From Hymenobacter edaphi (GTDB lineage Bacteria; Bacteroidota; Bacteroidia; Cytophagales; Hymenobacteraceae): a stretch of DNA of 64,000 nt. The DNA is taken from NCBI RefSeq assembly GCF_003258365.1, contig NZ_QHKM01000007.1, positions 186,001-250,000 on the forward strand, read 5' to 3'. Positions 8,451 through 16,669 of this stretch are shown in pieces. The stretch's first letter is position 1, and each line of letters begins with the position of its first letter. The notes beneath the pieces were generated by a model, which worked only from the letters and a program-made list of their open reading frames with translations, searched no databases and had not been told where the DNA came from. Made by a program: the position numbers and the translations under genes.

Positions 8451-9431
8451 TTACTCCTTGTTGGCCTGCACCAGACGAACCTGCCCAACGGCCGGCATCA
8501 GTCCGGATTTCAGGAAAATCAGCTGACCCTGATTACCGGCTACGAAGGATGCAAACCCGGTGCCAAGTCCGGTGCGCGCCTCGCGGCTGATGACGTAGAG
8601 CTTGCGGCGCAACGGGTATTCCTGCGTCGCCAGATACGCTTGGTAGGGCTTCACGTAGTCGTCGGGCTTGCCGGGCGCCGTGACTTTGCTCTTGCCGATG
8701 GCCGCCACCTGAATCTTGCGCAGAAAGCTCTGCACCTTGGCGTCGTCCTGGTCGCTGATCCAATTAACACCGATTACGCCGATTGCGTTCGGATGCGTTG
8801 CAACGTAATCAATCAGCTTTGGGTTCGATTCGCTGGCAAACACCTCCTTGGCCAGGGCCGCCCCGCGCGTGACGGAGTCCTGCACGTAGCGGGTGGTGCT
8901 GGAGTTGTTCTGGTCGAACACCGGGCTGATCTTGCCCAGCGACGAGGCCTTGCCGCTGACCTGCTTCCACTGCGCCACCTGCCCGGTGAAAATGGCTTTC
9001 AGCTGCGCTAGCGTGAGCAGGGAGTCGGGATTGGAGGGGTGCAGGATGATGGCCACGCCGTCGGTGGCCACGTGCGTGAGGTGCGGCACAATGGTCTGGC
9101 GGTCAAACTCCGCCTGCTCCTCCGGCTTCAGCCCGCGGGCCACGATGACGGCCCGCACCTTATCCTCCAGCAGGTCGCGCATGGCTTCGCGCTCGGGCTT
9201 GTAGGCCGGCTGCACGTGCGCGTACTGGTAGAGTTTCTGAAACGTGTCGATGTGCGACTTCAGAATCGGCTCAAACGTGTTGTCGATGCTGACCTTGATG
9301 GTGCCGCTGGTGGGCGTGTCATTGTCCGCGTCGGGCGTGGTGGATTTGTTGCCGTTGCAACCAGCCAACAGGGCTATGCTCAGGGCCAGGGCGGCCCCCA
9401 GGGCGCGCGGAGTGACTTTAGAAAGCGTCAT
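8451..9431 (-). CDS. PstS-like phosphate/anion substrate-binding lipoprotein
   Basis: The 326-residue protein begins with a lipoprotein signal (LALSIALLAGC, lipid-attached Cys about residue 22) followed by an acidic Asn/Asp/Thr linker. The body has the features of phosphate ABC-type binding proteins: GTIKVSIDNTFEPIL at the start, VATDGVAIILHPSNPDSLLTLAQLKAIFTGQVAQWKQV in the middle (the I-F-x-G-x-x-x-x-W block is typical), then SSTTRYVQDSVTRG and GVIGVNWISDQDD. No pst permease or ATPase genes follow, so it may act outside a classical transporter, as free-standing PstS-like proteins do in Bacteroidetes. I start at the ATG at 9431, which overlaps the upstream gene by 14 bases and leaves a clean signal peptide; an in-frame start at 9467 would spoil it. 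Confidence 0.8.
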   Translation of the reverse strand: MTLSKVTPRALGAALALSIALLAGCNGNKSTTPDADNDTPTSGTIKVSIDNTFEPILKSHIDTFQKLYQYAHVQPAYKPEREAMRDLLEDKVRAVIVARGLKPEEQAEFDRQTIVPHLTHVATDGVAIILHPSNPDSLLTLAQLKAIFTGQVAQWKQVSGKASSLGKISPVFDQNNSSTTRYVQDSVTRGAALAKEVFASESNPKLIDYVATHPNAIGVIGVNWISDQDDAKVQSFLRKIQVAAIGKSKVTAPGKPDDYVKPYQAYLATQEYPLRRKLYVISREARTGLGTGFASFVAGNQGQLIFLKSGLMPAVGQVRLVQANKE

Positions 9432-9669
9432 GTCTTTTGCGGAAATGCTGGCGGAACGCGCGGACAAATCTAATTAATCCGTACAGGATGAAGAGGCCAC
9501 CTACAATGCGCCGCGTGGTCGGCGTGAGGTGAAACACGCCGGGCGGCGCCGCAATCAGAAAGGTGCCCAGCCCCACGTACACCACGGCCATCAGCATGGT
9601 GAAGTAACGCGAAGTGGACTGTTGGCCGCGGCGGTTGTTGATACGCTCGTCAGCGTTGGTATTGAGCAT
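9418..9669 (-). CDS. Small two-helix membrane protein
   Basis: This 83-residue protein has a polar N-terminus, two hydrophobic segments (about residues 24-42, MLMAVVYVGLGTFLIAAPP, and 52-68, IVGGLFILYGLIRFV) and a basic C-terminus (RAFRQHFRKRHDAF). Its end overlaps the start of the PstS-like gene by 14 bases, which suggests translational coupling. I recognise no named family; similar short helical-hairpin proteins are common next to such genes in Bacteroidetes. Function unknown. Confidence 0.7.
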   Translation of the reverse strand: MLNTNADERINNRRGQQSTSRYFTMLMAVVYVGLGTFLIAAPPGVFHLTPTTRRIVGGLFILYGLIRFVRAFRQHFRKRHDAF

Positions 9670-9781
9670 GGCTGTCAGTGTTAAGGCAGCAACACGGGCT
9701 GCTATTTCCTAACGCGTAAAAGTAGAAGGTTTGTTCGCTGTATTACGGAGCGACAATGTTTTCGGGTAAGGAAAAAAGCTA

Positions 9782-9816
9782 AAAGCCCGTTTGAGCGCAA
9801 CGCTCAAACGGGCTTT
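9782..9816. terminator. Intrinsic terminator after the TonB-like gene
   Basis: The 16-base arms AAAGCCCGTTTGAGCG and CGCTCAAACGGGCTTT pair perfectly around a CAA loop. It lies downstream of the minus-strand gene ending at 9850 and has an A-rich left flank (T-run on the minus strand). Confidence 0.85.
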
Positions 9817-9849
9817 CTAGTGTGCAGAGTGCAACTAAAGCCGATCTGC

Positions 9850-10689
9850 CTAATTGCCAATCCGGAAGGTGATGGGCAGCGTGTAGCGCACGGCCACCGG
9901 ATGACCATTCTGAATGCCCGGCTCCCAGGCCGGCATCTTCCGCACCACGCGCAGCGCCTCTTCATCAGTGCCGAAGCCCAGCCCTTTCAGCACCTGCACG
10001 TCCACGATTTCGCCCGTGGCGCTGACGGTGAAGGACACAAACACCTTTCCCTCAATCTGCTCCCGCAGCGCCTGCGCCGGATAGCGCATGTTGCGCCGCA
10101 GAAAGTCCAGCATGGCCGCGTCCCCGCCCGCAAACTTGGGCATAAACTGGGCCGTCAGAAACACGTCGGAAGAAGCCGGGGCAGCCGGAGTACTCAGGTC
10201 CAGCGTGCCCGGGCCGTTGCCGGAGCCCGCGTTCGGATCAGCCAAGCCGTCGGGGGAAATGTCGCCCGTGCCCGTGGTGGTAACCGGGCCCAGCAGGGCA
10301 TCGGCCGGCGGCGTAGTCGTGTGCACCTGCGGCTTGGCTTGCTCGTCCGGCACCACGCGCGTGGCCAGGGCTTCCATTGGCACTTTCGCGGCCGGCGCCG
10401 GGGCCGGCGGGGCAATCGGCTTTGCCTCCTCTATGGGCTTGAAAATAGTGCCCGGGTCGGTCAGCTCGACTTCGGATACCACGGGTGGCATCTGCACCGC
10501 GGGCTTGCTAAACAAACGGGTAATGCCGGGCACGGCAGCCAGCAGCGCAAACAGCAGCAAGGCCAGCCCAACGGCCCGGCGTACGTGCGTGGGATAAGAC
10601 TGGCGCAGGTCAAAGGCGCCGTAGGCCTTGTTGCGGCCTTCGAAGACGATTTCGTCCAGCGTGCTGGGGCGAAGCTGTAAGGGAGTCAT
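9850..10689 (-). CDS. TonB-family protein, stand-alone copy
   Basis: The 279-residue protein opens with LDEIVFEGRNKAYGAFDLRQSY, the same N-terminal motif as the TonB protein encoded upstream (FNDIIFEGRNKAYGAYVLRKLY), then one membrane segment (about 38-56, VGLALLLFALLAAVPGI), a Pro/Ala/Lys/Glu periplasmic linker, and a C-terminal TonB domain (MLDFLRRNMRYPAQALREQIEGKVFVSFTVSATGEI and AWEPGIQNGHPVAVRYTLPITF). TonB proteins pass proton-motive energy from ExbB/ExbD to outer-membrane receptors. It is a paralogue of the gene at 10924-11751, from which a terminator separates it, so it may be expressed independently and serve other receptors. I start at 10689, where homology to its paralogue begins. 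Confidence 0.88.
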   Translation of the reverse strand: MTPLQLRPSTLDEIVFEGRNKAYGAFDLRQSYPTHVRRAVGLALLLFALLAAVPGITRLFSKPAVQMPPVVSEVELTDPGTIFKPIEEAKPIAPPAPAPAAKVPMEALATRVVPDEQAKPQVHTTTPPADALLGPVTTTGTGDISPDGLADPNAGSGNGPGTLDLSTPAAPASSDVFLTAQFMPKFAGGDAAMLDFLRRNMRYPAQALREQIEGKVFVSFTVSATGEIVDVQVLKGLGFGTDEEALRVVRKMPAWEPGIQNGHPVAVRYTLPITFRIGN

Positions 10690-10852
10690 GGCGGTGAATG
10701 AGGTGAAGTGAATGATAGAACTACCAGGCATTTGGTCTGACCTCAACACCGCTCTAGCTACTCCTCCAGTCTGACCTTCAGCCAGAAAACGGCGTGCACG
10801 GCGCGGTTGGTATATCCGCTAATCGGAAAAATTACAGCTAGCCGGACAAAGC

Positions 10853-10890
10853 AAAACCCCGAACCAGGCCGGAGCCTGATTCGGGGTTTT
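10853..10890. terminator. Intrinsic terminator after the exbB-tonB operon
   Basis: AAAACCCCGAA pairs with TTCGGGGTTTT, with further pairing inside (CCAGG with CCTG). It lies 34 bases below the stop of the first TonB gene and separates it from the second TonB paralogue. Confidence 0.8.
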
Positions 10891-10923
10891 AAAGGGGCCT
10901 GACGCGGTCGTCAGGTAAGCGGC

Positions 10924-11751
10924 TTACTTGATGGTGAACGTCACCGGAACGGTGTACGATACGCTCACGGCACGGCCGTTCTGCTTACCCGGCGCCCAGG
11001 CCGGCATCTTGCTGATAACGCGAACTGCTTCTTCGTCGCAGCCGGCACCGATGCCTTTGGTTACCGTCACGTTCGAGATTTGCCCATCCGGGCCTACCAC
11101 GAAGTTTACGAACACCTTGCCTTCCACTTGGTTGCGCAGGGCCAGAGCCGGGTACTTGATGTTTTTACCCAAGTACTGCATCAGGCCTTCCATGCCACCG
11201 GGAGGGGTCGGCATCTGCTCCACGTAGGTGTAGACCTTCTGTTCTACTACCTCCGCTACGGCTTCGCCTTTGCCTTCGTCGAGGCCGCTCAGGTCAACAG
11301 CTGCCAGGTTGTTGGTGTTGCCTTCAACCGTTTTGGTAGCCACTACTTTGTCTTCGAGTTCCTTCTGATCGGGAATCTCCTCGACTTTGCGAACCTCTTC
11401 GTCCTTCTTCACCACGGGCGGGGTAAAGCGCACCGTCGAAAGCTTGGGAGGAGGGGGCGGCGGGGCCGTGGGGGGCGGCGGCGGGGGCGGCGGCTGGTTT
11501 TCCAGGGGCGGCGCCTCCAGGGTCACATCAACCTCGATCTTGTCTTTGGTCGCGTCCTTCTTCGGCGTGAGCATACTGGCGATAACCGGCCCGAAGATCA
11601 GCAGCGTGAAGAAGATGATGGCAACCAGAAAAGCGCGCGTGATGTGCTTGCCGTACAGCTTGCGCAGTACATAGGCACCGTAGGCTTTGTTGCGGCCTTC
11701 AAAGATGATGTCGTTGAAGGAAGCCCGGGCCAATTGAGCATTGTCCATCAT
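10924..11751 (-). CDS. tonB: Energy transducer TonB
   Basis: This 275-residue TonB has an N-terminal cytoplasmic motif, one membrane helix (about residues 36-58, AFLVAIIFFTLLIFGPVIASML), a proline run near residues 85-105 (two blocks of consecutive Pro split by TA), an acidic-basic linker and the C-terminal domain (GGMEGLMQYLGKNIKYPALALRNQVEGKVFVNFV, then AWAPGKQNGRAVSVSYTVPVTF). Its start ATGA overlaps the stop of the second exbD gene, a sign of translational coupling. With exbB and two exbD genes it completes a TonB energising complex, which TonB-dependent receptors such as the one in the sulfate operon of this window would need. Confidence 0.95.
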   Translation of the reverse strand: MMDNAQLARASFNDIIFEGRNKAYGAYVLRKLYGKHITRAFLVAIIFFTLLIFGPVIASMLTPKKDATKDKIEVDVTLEAPPLENQPPPPPPPPTAPPPPPPKLSTVRFTPPVVKKDEEVRKVEEIPDQKELEDKVVATKTVEGNTNNLAAVDLSGLDEGKGEAVAEVVEQKVYTYVEQMPTPPGGMEGLMQYLGKNIKYPALALRNQVEGKVFVNFVVGPDGQISNVTVTKGIGAGCDEEAVRVISKMPAWAPGKQNGRAVSVSYTVPVTFTIK

Positions 11752-12266
11752 AGGCCAGAGGTGGTTATAAGGTTCTCATCATCCTTCGTGATGTCCACCA
11801 GGGCGTATTTCTGCTGCCCGGTAATGGTCATCTCGTCCAGAATATCCACCATGTTCTTGTAGTTGGCTTTGTCGTCGGCCTTGATCAGCACCACCGTAGA
11901 GGGGCGCCGGGCGCGGCGGTTCACCAGAACCTGGCGGATACCATCGGCTGAGTAAGTGCTCAGCTGCAGCTGCGGCTTTTCACTAACCAAGCCCTCGTAG
12001 TAGTAGAGCTTGTTGTTTTCGCCCAGCAGCACCGTGAAAGCGTCGGAGGCTTTCAGTTCCTGTTGTTCGTCTTCCGGCTTCGGCTTCACCGGCATCGAAA
12101 TCTGCATCACCTTGGGCTTTGCAAACGTCGTGGTCAGCATGAAGAAGGTGAGCAGGAGGAAGGCCAAGTCCACCATCGGGGTCATGTCGATTTTGGTCGA
12201 CATTTTCTTGGCCCGCTTCTTACCACCTTTGCCTCCGCCGGAGTCTTTCTGTTGTATTTCGGCCAT
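11748..12266 (-). CDS. exbD: ExbD/TolR-type biopolymer transport protein, copy 2
   Basis: The 172-residue protein has a basic N-terminus (GGKGGKKRAKKMSTKIDMTPMVDLAFLLLTFFMLTTTFAKP) that contains the ExbD signature: a single helix with the Asp in MVDLAFLLLTFFML that takes part in proton translocation. A small periplasmic domain follows (ADGIRQVLVNRRARRPSTVVLIKADDKANYKNMVDILDEM). It sits between another exbD and tonB. Having two different ExbD proteins next to one ExbB is usual in Bacteroidetes and probably gives a mixed ExbD pair in the motor. Confidence 0.94.
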   Translation of the reverse strand: MAEIQQKDSGGGKGGKKRAKKMSTKIDMTPMVDLAFLLLTFFMLTTTFAKPKVMQISMPVKPKPEDEQQELKASDAFTVLLGENNKLYYYEGLVSEKPQLQLSTYSADGIRQVLVNRRARRPSTVVLIKADDKANYKNMVDILDEMTITGQQKYALVDITKDDENLITTSGL

Positions 12267-12272
12267 GGCTAC

Positions 12273-12896
12273 TTAGTTGCTGGCAACCGGCTTGGTCTCC
12301 AGGTCGGTGACGAGATAGAAACGGTTGAGGTTCTTCTCCTGCAGAATCTTGATGACTTTCTTCACCGTCGGAACATCAGCCAGCCCGTCGCCTTTGATGG
12401 CAATGTAGGGGGCGGTGTTCAGGACGCTAATGTTGGCACTCCGCGCCGCCATTACCCACTCAGCCAGCTGATTATTCAGCGAGTCGGTCGGGATGCCCGG
12501 CTGTTTGAAGGCTTTGCGCTGCTCGGCCGGCAGGTTCACGAAACCCTTGATCTGCTGGGCTTCAAGACCAAAATCGGGCAGCAGCGAAAACTGCTTCTTC
12601 TCTTTGTCGGAGAAGCTCTGGCCATATTTAGCCCCGACGGTTTCAAGCGCCTTCAGCTTTACCGGCTGCGAGTCCGAGCTGAAGAATACGCGCTTGTCCT
12701 TGTCGATGGTAATGGTCAGTACGCCCTTATCGGGCAGCGACTTTTCCGAAATCGAGGACGGAGTGTCCACCACCACGGCCGTGTCTTCCGTGGGCGTAGC
12801 GGTGAGCATGAAGAAGGTCACCAGCAAGAAGGCCAAGTCTACCATCGGAGTCATGTCCAACGATGGTGACACTCGGTGAGGTTTTACTTTCGGCAT
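12273..12896 (-). CDS. exbD: ExbD/TolR-type biopolymer transport protein, copy 1
   Basis: This 207-residue protein carries the same signature (SPSLDMTPMVDLAFLLVTFFMLTATPTED) with the proton-channel Asp in the membrane helix near residue 18. Its periplasmic part is longer than in the second copy, with an insertion around residues 65-140 (SDSQPVKLKALETVG to SLNNQLAEWVMAARSANIS) before the conserved end (NTAPYIAIKGDGLADVPTVKKVIKILQEKNLNRFYLVTDLE). It lies 57 bases downstream of exbB and 6 bases upstream of the second exbD. Confidence 0.93.
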   Translation of the reverse strand: MPKVKPHRVSPSLDMTPMVDLAFLLVTFFMLTATPTEDTAVVVDTPSSISEKSLPDKGVLTITIDKDKRVFFSSDSQPVKLKALETVGAKYGQSFSDKEKKQFSLLPDFGLEAQQIKGFVNLPAEQRKAFKQPGIPTDSLNNQLAEWVMAARSANISVLNTAPYIAIKGDGLADVPTVKKVIKILQEKNLNRFYLVTDLETKPVASN

Positions 12897-12953
12897 TTCT
12901 GGCTAGTTCAGAAGGTTCTTTGATTCAGTAACGTACGAGGTGCAGCGTTTAGT

Positions 12954-13847
12954 TTACGCTACCGCACCGTTTTGTACGCCGTTGTCGCCGTGCTGAGCGG
13001 CGAAGGTCTGAATGATGGAGAACCCGGCCTCGTCGATGCTGTAGGTCAGCTCGTCGATTTTGCTGGTGAAGAAGTTGTAGGCGATGATGGCAATGGCCGA
13101 GGTCAAGATACCCAGAGCCGTGTTGATCAGAGCTTCCGAGATACCGTTGGCCAGACCCACAGCGTCCGGAGCACCGGCGTTAGCCAGAGCGGCGAAGGCG
13201 TTGATCATACCGAATACGGTACCGAGCAGACCAACCAGCGTAGCAACCGAAGCCAGGGTCGAGATGATAACCAGGTTCTTTTCCAGCATCGGCAGTTCCA
13301 GGGCGGTCGATTCCTCGATTTCCTTCTGGATAGCCAGGATCTTCTGGTCTTTGTCCATGCCCCGCTCGCGGGCCATTTCCTGGTACTTCAGCAGGCCCGA
13401 CTTCACCACGTTGGCTACCGAGCCCTTCTGCTGGTCGCAGGTGGCAATGGCGCCGGTGATGTCGTTCACGTTCAGCTTCTGGCGCACGGTACGTACGAAG
13501 CTCTCGATGCTCTTCGAACCTTTGGCGCGGCTGATGGTGAGGTAGCGCTCAATCGAGAACGTAATCACAATCAGGAACATCGACATCAGGATCGGCACGA
13601 TAACACCGCCCTTGTACACGATGCCGAGGTAATCACCGGGCATGGGGTTGTTGTGGTTGTTGCCGCCTTGGAAGTGGCTACCGTCACCCATGACGAATTT
13701 CCACACCACGTAGCTAACGACGAGAGCCAGCGGAATCACGATAGCGGCCAGTGCCGAACCGCCTTTGGCTTCGCCAGTCTTCGGCGCTGCGGGAGCGGCA
13801 GGCCGGGGAGCCGTAGCCGGCTTGTTCGGGACATTCTTTTGTTCCAT
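12954..13847 (-). CDS. exbB: MotA/TolQ/ExbB proton channel protein
   Basis: ExbB is the pentameric proton-channel subunit that powers TonB. The 297-residue protein starts MEQKNVPNKPATAPRP and has a Pro/Ala-rich cytoplasmic stretch, a first helix (ALAAIVIPLALVVSYVVWKF), a second (GGVIVPILMSMFLIVITFSIERYL), then the conserved cytoplasmic region with KNLVIISTLASVATLVGLLGTVFGMINAFAAL and the C-terminal helix GISEALINTALGILTSAIAIIAYNFF. The extra N-terminal helix compared with E. coli ExbB is typical of Bacteroidetes. I start at 13847; frames further upstream lie across the promoter. It heads the exbB-exbD-exbD-tonB operon. Confidence 0.94.
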   Translation of the reverse strand: MEQKNVPNKPATAPRPAAPAAPKTGEAKGGSALAAIVIPLALVVSYVVWKFVMGDGSHFQGGNNHNNPMPGDYLGIVYKGGVIVPILMSMFLIVITFSIERYLTISRAKGSKSIESFVRTVRQKLNVNDITGAIATCDQQKGSVANVVKSGLLKYQEMARERGMDKDQKILAIQKEIEESTALELPMLEKNLVIISTLASVATLVGLLGTVFGMINAFAALANAGAPDAVGLANGISEALINTALGILTSAIAIIAYNFFTSKIDELTYSIDEAGFSIIQTFAAQHGDNGVQNGAVA

Positions 13848-14036
13848 TGTTCCGGAGATTAAGAAAGGGTTGGTTGGTGAAAAAGGTTGACTTGTGGTTG
13901 GAAAGTGGTTTATAAAAACCGAAAGGCCTAAGACGGCGGAGCCCCGCTCACCCTCACAAATTGGCCAGGGAAAAGAAGCCAAATCTGTGGGTCTGCTCGT
14001 GTGCGGGGCCTTCGTCCGTAGTAGGTCTATCCTTGG

Positions 14037-14067
14037 CAAACCTAAACAAAAGGCTTGGCGCCGCCAA
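14037..14067 (-). promoter_or_regulatory. Promoter of the exbB operon (-33 and -7 elements)
   Basis: On the minus strand TAGGTTTG (14044 to 14037) matches the -7 consensus TAnnTTTG, and a TTG within AATTTGG (14067 to 14065) sits 20 bases upstream, the expected spacing for the -33 element. Transcription would begin near 14030, leaving a leader of about 180 bases before exbB in which I recognise no riboswitch. Confidence 0.65.
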
Positions 14068-14117
14068 ATTAAAAGGAGGCCTAAAGCGTTTAAAACGGCA
14101 TTAGCCCCGAAAAAAGG

Positions 14118-14951
14118 CTATTTCGTGGAGTTTGATTCAGGACCAGTTACGGGCAAGTGTTTGGCGGCGTTCCAGTATTGATCCATCTCGGCCAGCGTCA
14201 GGTCGGCAAGGCGCCGGCCGGAGCGGGTTACTTCGGTTTCCAGATAGCGGAAGCGGTGGATAAACTTCCGGTTAGTTTGCTCCAAGGCTTCTTCGGGGTT
14301 GATGCCGGCGAAGCGGGCAAAATTGACGAGCGAAAACAGCAGGTCGCCAAACTCGGCGGCGGCCCGGGCGGGGTCTACCACGTCGCCGTCGCGGAACTCG
14401 GCCCCGAATTCGGCCAGCTCCTCCTGCACTTTCGCCCACACTTGCGCCTTTTCCTCCCAATCGAAGCCGGCCCCGCGCGCTTTTTCCTGAATACGCATGG
14501 CTTTCACCAGAGCCGGCAGCGAAACTGGTACGCCGCCCAGCACGGAATCGTTGCCCTTCTCTTTGAGTTTCAACTGCTCCCAGTTGCGCTTCACGTCTTC
14601 TTCGTCGGCCACCTGCACGTCGCCGTAAATGTGCGGGTGGCGGTGAATGAGCTTGTCGCACTGGGCGTTGAGCACGTCGGCAACGTCGAAGCGGCCCTGC
14701 TCGCTGGCAATTTTGGCGTAGAACGTGAGGTGCAGCATCACGTCGCCGAGCTCCTTTTGCACGTCGGCAAGGTCCTCGCGCAGGATGGCGTCGGCCAGCT
14801 CGTAGGTTTCCTCGATGGTGAGGTGGCGCAGGCTCTGTATGGTCTGCTTCCGGTCCCAGGGACACTCGGCCCGCAGGCGGTCCAGTACGTCGAGCAGACG
14901 GCCGAAGGCCGCGAGTTGGGCGGGGCGGCGGTCGGGGGTGTTGTACTCCAT
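14118..14951 (-). CDS. mazG: Nucleoside triphosphate pyrophosphohydrolase MazG
   Basis: MazG hydrolyses (d)NTPs to monophosphates and helps cleanse the nucleotide pool. The 277-residue protein shows the tandem MazG fold. The first domain has LRAECPWDRKQTIQSLRHLTIEETYELADAI (the EExxE-type metal ligands) and ELGDVMLHLTFYAKIASE; the second has KVQEELAEFGAEFRDG and AEFGDLLFSLVNFARF. Length matches bacterial MazG. I start at the ATG at 14951 rather than 14972, because the -7 box at 14957-14964 lies between them; the message would then be nearly leaderless. Confidence 0.93.
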   Translation of the reverse strand: MEYNTPDRRPAQLAAFGRLLDVLDRLRAECPWDRKQTIQSLRHLTIEETYELADAILREDLADVQKELGDVMLHLTFYAKIASEQGRFDVADVLNAQCDKLIHRHPHIYGDVQVADEEDVKRNWEQLKLKEKGNDSVLGGVPVSLPALVKAMRIQEKARGAGFDWEEKAQVWAKVQEELAEFGAEFRDGDVVDPARAAAEFGDLLFSLVNFARFAGINPEEALEQTNRKFIHRFRYLETEVTRSGRRLADLTLAEMDQYWNAAKHLPVTGPESNSTK

Positions 14952-14956
14952 TGTCT

Positions 14957-14964
14957 CAAATATA
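14957..14964 (-). promoter_or_regulatory. -7 box immediately upstream of mazG
   Basis: TATATTTG on the minus strand matches TAnnTTTG. Its last base is only 5 bases before the ATG, so transcription would start at or next to the start codon. Confidence 0.5.
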
Positions 14965-15027
14965 CGGCGCAAGCTAAAAACGAATGGAGTGAGTAGTCAC
15001 GTAGTAGGCGGGGCGGGGGGGATTCGC

Positions 15028-15035
15028 TACTTTTG
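15028..15035 (+). promoter_or_regulatory. -7 box for glmM
   Basis: TACTTTTG matches TAnnTTTG, 24 bases before the GTG start at 15060. It shows that the in-frame TTG at 15033, which lies inside the box, is not the start. Confidence 0.6.
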
Positions 15036-15059
15036 CCGCCTGAAAAACCGACATTTCTT

Positions 15060-16454
15060 GTGGCACTGATCAAATCCATCTCGGGCATCCGGGGCACCAT
15101 CGGCGGCCGGGCGGGCGACGCTCTCACCCCCATCGACGTGGTCAAGTTCACGGCTGCCTTCGGCACCTGGGCGCTGGCCCATTCCCAACACCGCACCATC
15201 GTAGTCGGCCGCGACGCGCGCCTGTCCGGTGACATGGTTAACAAGCTGGTTATCGGCACGCTGCAGGGGCTGGGCATCGATGTTATCGACCTGGGCCTGT
15301 CGACCACGCCGACCGTGGAAATGGCCGTGCCGGCGCGCAAAGCGGCGGGCGGTATCATCCTGACGGCCTCGCACAACCCCAAGCAGTGGAACGCGCTGAA
15401 GCTGCTCAATGAGAAGGGTGAATTCATTTCCGACGCCGACGGCAAGCACGTGCTGGAGCTGGCCGAGCAGGAAGCCTTCGATTTCGCGCAGGTAACCAAG
15501 CTGGGGCAGGTAACGACCGATAACGCGGCGCTGAAAAAGCACATCAAGGCCATTCTGGCGCTGCCGCTGGTGGACGTGGAAGCCATCAAGGCCAAGAATT
15601 TCCGGGTGGTAGTTGACGCCGTCAACTCGTCGGGCGGCTTTGCCGTGCCGCAGCTGCTGGAGGCCCTGGGCGTGACGACCATCGAGAAGCTGTACTGCGA
15701 GCCGACCGGCGACTTTGCCCACAACCCCGAGCCGCTGCCCGAAAACCTGCGCGACATTGCCAAGGTGCTGGAAAAAGGCTCGTTTGACCTCGGTATTGTG
15801 GTCGACCCGGACGTGGACCGCCTGGCCCTTATCAACGAGGACGGCACCATGTTCGGCGAGGAATACACCCTGGTGGCGGTGGCCGACTACGTGCTCGGGC
15901 AGCTGGGCGGCGGCAACACCGTGAGCAACCTGAGCAGCACCCGCGCCCTGCGCGACGTGACCGAGAAGCACGGCGGCTCGTACGCCGCGGCCGCGGTGGG
16001 CGAGGTGAACGTGGTGACCAAGATGAAGGAAACCAACACCGTTATCGGTGGCGAGGGCAACGGCGGCATCATCTACCCCGAGCTGCACTACGGCCGCGAC
16101 GCCTTGGTCGGTATTGCGCTGTTTCTGACGCACCTGGCCAAATCGGGCAAGACGATGACGCGCCTGCGGGCCTCGTACCCGAGCTATTTCATCTCGAAAA
16201 ACAAGATCGAGTTGACGCCGGACATCGATACCGACCTGGTGCTGGCGCAGATGGAAAAGCGCTACGCCAAGCAGCCGGTGAATACCATCGACGGAGTGAA
16301 AATCGAGTTCGACAAGGAGTGGGTGCACCTGCGCAAGTCGAACACCGAGCCGATTATCCGCATCTACGCCGAGTCGGATTCCAACGCCACGGCCGACCAC
16401 CTGGCCCAGAAAATCATCGGGGACATCAAGGAAATCATTTCGGCCAAGGGCTAA
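15060..16454 (+). CDS. glmM: Phosphoglucosamine mutase / phosphohexomutase
   Basis: GlmM converts glucosamine 6-phosphate to glucosamine 1-phosphate on the way to UDP-GlcNAc. Using the GTG at 15060, the protein is 464 residues and begins MALIKSISGIRGTIGGRAG, the normal start of the family. The phosphoserine loop ILTASHNPKQWN is near residue 100, the Mg-binding DPDVDRLALI near 245, the sugar-binding GGEGNGGIIYPELHYGRDA near 330, and the C-terminal RKSNTEPIIRIYAES contains the phosphate-binding loop. Phosphomannomutases share these motifs, so sugar specificity is inferred. A hairpin terminator follows about 50 bases downstream. Confidence 0.9.
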   Translation: MALIKSISGIRGTIGGRAGDALTPIDVVKFTAAFGTWALAHSQHRTIVVGRDARLSGDMVNKLVIGTLQGLGIDVIDLGLSTTPTVEMAVPARKAAGGIILTASHNPKQWNALKLLNEKGEFISDADGKHVLELAEQEAFDFAQVTKLGQVTTDNAALKKHIKAILALPLVDVEAIKAKNFRVVVDAVNSSGGFAVPQLLEALGVTTIEKLYCEPTGDFAHNPEPLPENLRDIAKVLEKGSFDLGIVVDPDVDRLALINEDGTMFGEEYTLVAVADYVLGQLGGGNTVSNLSSTRALRDVTEKHGGSYAAAAVGEVNVVTKMKETNTVIGGEGNGGIIYPELHYGRDALVGIALFLTHLAKSGKTMTRLRASYPSYFISKNKIELTPDIDTDLVLAQMEKRYAKQPVNTIDGVKIEFDKEWVHLRKSNTEPIIRIYAESDSNATADHLAQKIIGDIKEIISAKG

Positions 16455-16507
16455 ATCATCGGTTCCGCTGATTGGTCGGTTTCGTAGTTGATAGCCCTAA
16501 TTGTTGC

Positions 16508-16546
16508 GCAGCGCCTCGGTCATTTGGCCGAGGCGCTGCTTGTTTT
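16508..16546 (+). terminator. Intrinsic terminator after glmM
   Basis: GCAGCGCCTCGG (16508-16519) pairs with CCGAGGCGCTGC (16528-16539) around TCATTTGG, followed by TTGTTTTT, a good Rho-independent terminator for the plus strand. Confidence 0.85.
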
Positions 16547-16635
16547 TAGCCAATATTATCGTTTCATGAAGGCCGGCGCCGGTGCTGCCGGAGCGGCCGC
16601 TCGGCGGGGAGTACGCGGGACAATATGCAATCCGT

Positions 16636-16643
16636 TATTTTTG
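16636..16643 (+). promoter_or_regulatory. -7 box for the cysteine desulfurase gene
   Basis: TATTTTTG matches TAnnTTTG, 26 bases before the ATG at 16670. No convincing -33 element is seen. Confidence 0.55.
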
Positions 16644-16669
16644 CAATCCACCCCTGAACGTGCCTGCGC

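Noticed and set aside
9717-9724. -7-like TACTTTTA on the minus strand before the gene at 9669
   Set aside because: The final G of TAnnTTTG is missing and no -33 element sits at the right distance, so I did not list it as a promoter.
13848-14036. Riboswitch in the exbB leader
   Set aside because: The leader is about 180 bases, but I could find no conserved core of any known class and no strong hairpin.
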